Below, one piece after another: positions 60,016-64,000 of a stretch of 64,000 nucleotides of DNA. Source of the stretch: Dongia_A sp035695765 (GTDB lineage: Bacteria > Pseudomonadota > Alphaproteobacteria > Dongiales > Dongiaceae); NCBI GenBank assembly GCA_035695765.1, contig DASRRI010000050.1, forward strand, positions 1-64,000. Reading direction: 5' to 3'. A model generated the notes under the pieces. The model was not told the origin of the DNA. It worked only from the letters and a program-made list of their open reading frames with translations, and searched no databases. Position numbers and translations under genes: made by a program. Numbering within the stretch: the stretch's first letter is position 1; every line of letters begins with the position of its first letter.

Positions 60016-60902
60016 CGCGGCACCTTCACGTCGGCAGTCTCCTTCACCACGGCGAGGAACGCCTTGACCAGCGGCGAGCCCTTGCGCTCCTGCAAACAGG
60101 CGACGAACTCGGTCGAGGTGATCTGCTGGCCTTCGAAGGGCAGGGCCTTGAGCCGCAGATCGTCGCCCAGTTCCGATTGCGCGATGATGCCGACGCCGAG
60201 GCCGGCCGCAACCGCTTCCTTGATTGCTTCGCGGCTGCCGATCTCCAGCACTTCGCCCAGCACAATGCTCGCCTTCGCCATCGCGGCATCGAAGGTCTGG
60301 CGCGTGTTGGAGGTCGGCTCGCGCAGCAACAGACGCTGGCCGGACAGCTCCGTCAGCTTGCAGCCGCGCCGGCGCGACCAGGGATGGGCGCGGTCAACGA
60401 AGGCGATGAAGCGATCCTGGCGAAAGGGCAGTGCGAAGATCCGGCTGTCGGTCTTGACGTTGGCGGCGATGGCGACGTCGCAGCGCTGGTCCAGCAGGTC
60501 ATCCAGCAGCGACTTGGTGTTGCCCATGGTCATGGAAAGCCGGAGGTCGGGATAGCGCCGGTGGAAAGCCGACAGGAATGGGACCGAATGATAGGGCGCG
60601 TCGGCACCGATCCTGAGATGCCCGCGTTTCAGCGCATGGGCCGCGCTCAGCACCTGCACCGCCTCCAGCTCCAGGGAGAACATGCGGAAGGTGATGTCGA
60701 GCAGGTTGCGGCCGATATCCGTGACTTCGATGCGCCGCCGGCGTCGGTCGAACAGCCGCACGCCGAACCGTTCCTCCAGCGCGCGGACTTGCCCGGACAG
60801 GGTCGGCTGGGTGACGTTCAGCAACTGGGCTGCTTTGGTGAAGCTGCCCTCGGTGGCGACCGCGTGGAATGCCCGCAGCTGGCTGTGACTTATAGACGTC
60901 AT
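60012..60902 (-). CDS. LysR family transcriptional regulator (probable phn regulator)
   Basis: A 296-residue LysR protein. The helix-turn-helix is at residues 8-37 (FHAVATEGSFTKAAQLLNVTQ, then PTLSGQVRALEERFG), followed by the co-inducer domain (HLRIGADAPYHSVPFLSAFH, AANVKTDSRIFALP). It is divergent from phnW with 104 nt between, the usual arrangement for a LysR activator of phosphonate genes; related regulators respond to 2-aminoethylphosphonate or phosphonoacetate. A dyad overlaps its own start codon. It ends by overlapping the exported-protein gene. Confidence 0.88.
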   Translation of the reverse strand: MTSISHSQLRAFHAVATEGSFTKAAQLLNVTQPTLSGQVRALEERFGVRLFDRRRRRIEVTDIGRNLLDITFRMFSLELEAVQVLSAAHALKRGHLRIGADAPYHSVPFLSAFHRRYPDLRLSMTMGNTKSLLDDLLDQRCDVAIAANVKTDSRIFALPFRQDRFIAFVDRAHPWSRRRGCKLTELSGQRLLLREPTSNTRQTFDAAMAKASIVLGEVLEIGSREAIKEAVAAGLGVGIIAQSELGDDLRLKALPFEGQQITSTEFVACLQERKGSPLVKAFLAVVKETADVKVPR

Positions 60903-60913
60903 CTATGCGACGT
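60896..60913. promoter_or_regulatory. Candidate LysR binding dyad between lysR and phnW
   Basis: ACGTC (60896-60900) and GACGT (60909-60913) are inverted around 8 bp. The dyad covers the first codon of the LysR gene, consistent with autorepression, and lies about 95 nt before phnW. An AT-rich stretch with TATAGTATA follows (60936-60944) and could hold the phnW -10 region. Binding is inferred. Confidence 0.4.
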
Positions 60914-61006
60914 ATAATAAAGTGCGATTTGCCTTATAGTATAGGGGCGCGCATCCTAAGGCAACGAGGGGCGGAATCGCTCCCGTGGACCTATTGAGGG
61001 CGCTGA

Positions 61007-62137
61007 ATGTCTCACGATCCCTGGCTTTTGACCCCCGGACCGCTCACCACCTCGCTCACCGTCAAGCAGGCGATGCTGCACGACTGGGGCTCACGCGATG
61101 CCAATTTCATGGCCATCAACGCCCGCATGCGAGAGCGGCTGGTCGCCATGATCGGCGGCGAGGGCACCTTTACCTGCGTCCCGATGCAGGGTCCCGGCAC
61201 GTTCGCGGTCGAGGCCATGGTCAATGCCTTCGTGCCGGTGGAGGGCAAGCTGCTGGTGCTGGTCAACGGCGCCTATGGCAAGCGCATCGTGCGCATGTGC
61301 GGCTATTCCAAGCGCGCGGTCACGGCGCTGGAATGGGGCGACGATCAGCCGGTCGATCCGGCGCGCGTCGCTAAGGTGCTGGCCGAGGATGCCGCCATCA
61401 CCCATGTCGCGATCGTCCATTGCGAGACGACGTCTGGCATTCTCAATCCGGTGCCGGAGGTGGCGCGCGTGGTGGCCGATGCCGGCCGCAAGCTGCTGAT
61501 CGATTCCATGAGTGCGTTCGGCGCGATTGAGCTCGATAGCCGCAAGGTGCTGTTCCAGGCGGTCGCGGCTTCAGCCAACAAGTGCCTCGAAGGCGTGCCG
61601 GGCCTCAGCTTCGTGCTGGCGCGCATTGATGCTCTGAAGGAGAGCCAGGGACGATCGCCGAGCCTTGCGCTCGATCTCTATGATCAATGGCAGGCGCTGG
61701 AAAGGACCGGCCAATACCGCTTCACCCCGCCGATCCATTGCATCGCCGCCTTCGACCAGGCCCTGACCGAGCACGAGGCGGAAGGCGGCGTGGCAGGCCG
61801 CGGCGCGCGCTATCGCAACAACTGGCGGACCTTGATCGACGGCATGCGCGCGCTCGGCTTCGAGGCGCTGCTGCCGGAACATCTGCAGGCGCCGATCATC
61901 GTGACATTTCTGATGCCTGCCGACCCGCGTTTCCACTTCCAGACCTTCTACGACAAGCTGAAGGACCGCGGCTATGTGATCTATCCCGGCAAGCTGACGG
62001 TCGCGGATTCCTTCCGCATCGGCTGTATCGGACGGCTGGATGAGAGCCACATGAAAGGCGCGCTCAATGCCTTCCGCGCCGCGATGGCGGAGATGGGCGT
62101 CAAATCCGGTTCGCCGCTCAAGCTGAGCGCGGAGTAG
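61007..62137 (+). CDS. phnW: 2-aminoethylphosphonate--pyruvate transaminase PhnW
   Basis: A 376-residue fold-type-I PLP aminotransferase: 2-aminoethylphosphonate plus pyruvate gives phosphonoacetaldehyde plus alanine. It opens LLTPGPLTTSLTVKQAML; the PLP lysine is K192 in SANKCLEGVPG; LLIDSMSAFGAIELD holds the PLP Asp; and the C-terminal RIGCIGRLDESHM is typical. Length matches PhnW. Translation starts at ATG 61007. First gene of phnW-phnA-phnY, where the aldehyde is oxidised rather than cleaved by PhnX. Confidence 0.95.
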   Translation: MSHDPWLLTPGPLTTSLTVKQAMLHDWGSRDANFMAINARMRERLVAMIGGEGTFTCVPMQGPGTFAVEAMVNAFVPVEGKLLVLVNGAYGKRIVRMCGYSKRAVTALEWGDDQPVDPARVAKVLAEDAAITHVAIVHCETTSGILNPVPEVARVVADAGRKLLIDSMSAFGAIELDSRKVLFQAVAASANKCLEGVPGLSFVLARIDALKESQGRSPSLALDLYDQWQALERTGQYRFTPPIHCIAAFDQALTEHEAEGGVAGRGARYRNNWRTLIDGMRALGFEALLPEHLQAPIIVTFLMPADPRFHFQTFYDKLKDRGYVIYPGKLTVADSFRIGCIGRLDESHMKGALNAFRAAMAEMGVKSGSPLKLSAE

Positions 62138-62140
62138 GGC

Positions 62141-63391
62141 ATGCCGAACGAAGTTACCGTCAACGGCAAGAGCTATGCCTGGCCGAGCGAACCGACCATC
62201 GTCGTCTGTGTCGATGGTTGCGAGCCGGCGTACCTCACGGAGGCGATGCGCGGCGGCCACATGCCATGGCTTGCCAAGATGCTGCCGCTCGGCACCGACA
62301 CGATCGGCGAGTGCGTAGTACCGAGCTTCACCAACCCCAACAATCTCTCCATCGTTACCGGCGCGCCGCCCTCCGTGCATGGCATCTGCGGCAACTACCT
62401 CTATGACCGTGAGAGTGGCGAAGAGGTGATGATGAACGACCCGAAATTCCTGCGCGCGGAAACCATCCTCGCAGCCTTCTCCAAGGCGGGAGCCAAGGTC
62501 GCGGTCGTCACCGCCAAGGACAAGTTGCGCAGGCTGCTGGGCAAGGGCATGAGCGGCCTCTGCTTCTCCGCGGAAAAAGCCGACGAGACCACCCATGCCG
62601 AACATGGCATCGACAATGCGCTGGCCTATGTTGGCCGGCCGCTGCCGTCGGTCTACAGCGCTGACTTGAGCGAGTTCGTGTTCGCCGCCGGTGTGAAGCT
62701 GCTGAAGGACCGCCGGCCGGACATCATGTATCTCTCAACCACCGACTATGTGCAGCACAAGGCCGCGCCTGGCTCGGCGGATGCCAACAGCTTCTATCAC
62801 ATGATGGACGGGTATCTGGCGCAGATGGATTCGCGGGGTGCGGTCATTGTCGTGACGGCGGATCACGGCATGAACGACAAGCACAGGGCCGATGGCACGC
62901 CCAACGTCATCTATCTGCAGGACGTGCTGGATGGCTGGATCGGCGCGGGTAAGGCGCGGGTGATCCTGCCGATCACCGATCCCTATGTCGTGCATCACGG
63001 CGCACTCGGTTCCTTCGCCACGGTCTATCTGCCGGAAGATGTCAATCATGCGAGCCTCATCCAACGCATCGCGGACCTGCCGGGCATCGAGCTGGCGCTG
63101 GACCGCGCGGCGGGCTGCAAGAGGTTCGAGCTGCCGGAGGACCGGCTGGGCGACGTGATCGTGGTGTCGGAGCGCAACACCGTGATCGGCAGCGCCGCGA
63201 AAAAGCACGACCTTTCCGGCTTGACGGTTCCGCTGCGCTCGCATGGCGGCATGACGGAGCAGAAGGTGCCGCTCATCCTCAATCGCAAGATCGGGGCGCT
63301 GCCAGCCGGGTATCGATTGCGCAACTTCAGCGCGTTCGATCTGGCGCTCAACTATGCCAACGCGCGGCCTGCGCTCAGCAAGGCGGTCTAG
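62141..63391 (+). CDS. phnA: Phosphonoacetate hydrolase PhnA
   Basis: A 416-residue zinc enzyme of the alkaline-phosphatase superfamily that splits phosphonoacetate to acetate and phosphate. The nucleophile is Thr64 in FTNPNNLS, with D25 (VCVDGCEP), STTDYVQHK, TADHGMNDKH and SHGGMTEQ supplying metal ligands. The sequence follows the known PhnA pattern throughout. It is 3 nt after phnW and 8 nt before phnY. Confidence 0.95.
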   Translation: MPNEVTVNGKSYAWPSEPTIVVCVDGCEPAYLTEAMRGGHMPWLAKMLPLGTDTIGECVVPSFTNPNNLSIVTGAPPSVHGICGNYLYDRESGEEVMMNDPKFLRAETILAAFSKAGAKVAVVTAKDKLRRLLGKGMSGLCFSAEKADETTHAEHGIDNALAYVGRPLPSVYSADLSEFVFAAGVKLLKDRRPDIMYLSTTDYVQHKAAPGSADANSFYHMMDGYLAQMDSRGAVIVVTADHGMNDKHRADGTPNVIYLQDVLDGWIGAGKARVILPITDPYVVHHGALGSFATVYLPEDVNHASLIQRIADLPGIELALDRAAGCKRFELPEDRLGDVIVVSERNTVIGSAAKKHDLSGLTVPLRSHGGMTEQKVPLILNRKIGALPAGYRLRNFSAFDLALNYANARPALSKAV

Positions 63392-63399
63392 GAGTGAAC

Positions 63400-64000
63400 A
63401 TGGGCATTCAAGTCCGCAAGGAACATATGCGCGTCGCGTCGGGTCCTGGCACCAGCGACCGCCAGATCGACGTCTACAATCCCTATACCAACGAGATCTG
63501 CGGCACAGTGCCGAAGGCGAGCGCCGAGGACGTCGAGAAGGCATTCGGCGCTGCCAAGGCCTATCGCCCGGAGTTGTCACGGTCCGCGCGCTCGGAGATC
63601 CTGCGCAAGACTGCCGACCTGCTGATCGCCCGCAAGCAGGAGATCGCGGAGCTGATTACTGCAGAGTCCGGCCTGTGTCTCAAGGACACGATCTACGAGG
63701 TCGGCCGGGCCTATGACGTGTTCTTCCTCTCTTCGAGCGCGGTCATCAAGGATGATGGCGAGATCTTCTCCTGCGATATCACCCCGCACGGCAAGAAGCG
63801 CAAGATCTTCACCCAGCGCGAGCCGCTGCAGGGCGTCATTTCGGCGATCACGCCGTTCAACCATCCGCTGAACCAGGTGGCGCACAAGGTCGCGCCCTCG
63901 ATCGCCACCAACAACCGCATGGTGCTGAAGCCGTCCGAAAAGACGCCGCTGACGGCGCTGCTGCTGGCGGACATTCTCTATGAGGCCGGCCTGCCAAAGG
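63400..64000 (+). CDS. phnY: Phosphonoacetaldehyde dehydrogenase PhnY (5' part, runs off right edge)
   Basis: First 200 codons of an aldehyde dehydrogenase. It starts MGIQVRKEHMRVASGPG with GGAG nine bases upstream. Visible ALDH features are VYNPYTNEICGTVPKAS, EILRKTADLLIARKQEIAEL and AITPFNHPLNQVAHKVAPS leading to KPSEKTPLTAL, so the nucleotide-binding part is intact. The catalytic Cys and Glu lie beyond the window. Order phnW-phnA-phnY implies it oxidises phosphonoacetaldehyde to phosphonoacetate; other ALDH roles are possible. Confidence 0.92.
   Translation, partial: MGIQVRKEHMRVASGPGTSDRQIDVYNPYTNEICGTVPKASAEDVEKAFGAAKAYRPELSRSARSEILRKTADLLIARKQEIAELITAESGLCLKDTIYEVGRAYDVFFLSSSAVIKDDGEIFSCDITPHGKKRKIFTQREPLQGVISAITPFNHPLNQVAHKVAPSIATNNRMVLKPSEKTPLTALLLADILYEAGLPK

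Noticed and set aside
1..64000. CRISPR array, tRNA, rRNA, transposase or integrase
   Set aside because: Looked for spaced direct repeats, tRNA arms and transposase or integrase motifs; none was found, though a purely visual scan could miss a divergent tRNA.

Overview
The window is a gene-dense, GC-rich (roughly 60-65 %) segment of a bacterial chromosome, most likely from a free-living alphaproteobacterium (Rhodospirillales/Hyphomicrobiales type). Evidence for this is the hopanoid genes (shc, hpnA, hpnG, hpnH, hpnM, hpnN), an mtkA-mtkB-ppc serine-cycle-type module, a Caulobacter/Rhizobium-style sugar-acid dehydratase operon, and palindromic intergenic repeats of the kind common in this class. 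No rRNA, tRNA, CRISPR array, integrase or transposase was seen. The window cuts sufB at the left edge and phnY at the right edge.

Layout. 1-1.7 kb: an Rrf2-type regulator overlapping sufB (Fe-S assembly). 2.1-2.9 kb: a lone SDR reductase. 3.1-10.6 kb: a minus-strand run with an IlvD/Edd dehydratase, an SDR sugar dehydrogenase, an FAH-type AraD1 protein and a complete PotABCD-like ABC importer, with a divergent IclR regulator at 10.7 kb; this looks like uptake plus non-phosphorylative pentose/sugar-acid oxidation. 11.6-16.7 kb: two paralogous peptide-type binding proteins and two permeases, with no ATPase gene. 16.9-21.1 kb: trpG-trpD-trpC-moaC-moeA. 21.3-27.3 kb: a degenerate P-type-ATPase-like membrane protein, a divergent polysaccharide deacetylase and two histidine kinases, one with an eroded ATP site.

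27.5-44.9 kb is a hopanoid/isoprenoid region: squalene-hopene cyclase and hpnG forward, hpnH and ispH reverse, then dxs, hpnM, a phosphotransacetylase-like gene and an asparagine-synthase-like gene forward, hpnN reverse, a copD-copC-MlaC-like group reverse, and hpnA forward. Precursor supply (Dxs, IspH), cyclisation (Shc), side-chain attachment (HpnH, HpnG, HpnA) and outer-membrane trafficking (HpnN, HpnM) therefore sit together, but hpnC/D/E are not in the window. hpnG carries an 81-bp palindromic repeat inserted in frame.

45.9-51.1 kb: malate/succinate-CoA ligase subunits and an atypical PEP carboxylase, together matching the C4/glyoxylate-forming arm of the serine cycle. 51.2-53.6 kb: an unrecognised small exported protein, a beta-helix-like membrane protein and a short truncated gene remnant. 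53.6-60 kb: a molybdopterin oxidoreductase, leucyl aminopeptidase, a Na/Pi cotransporter-like protein and two small unknowns. 60-64 kb: a LysR regulator divergent from phnW-phnA-phnY, which converts 2-aminoethylphosphonate to acetate and phosphate via phosphonoacetate.
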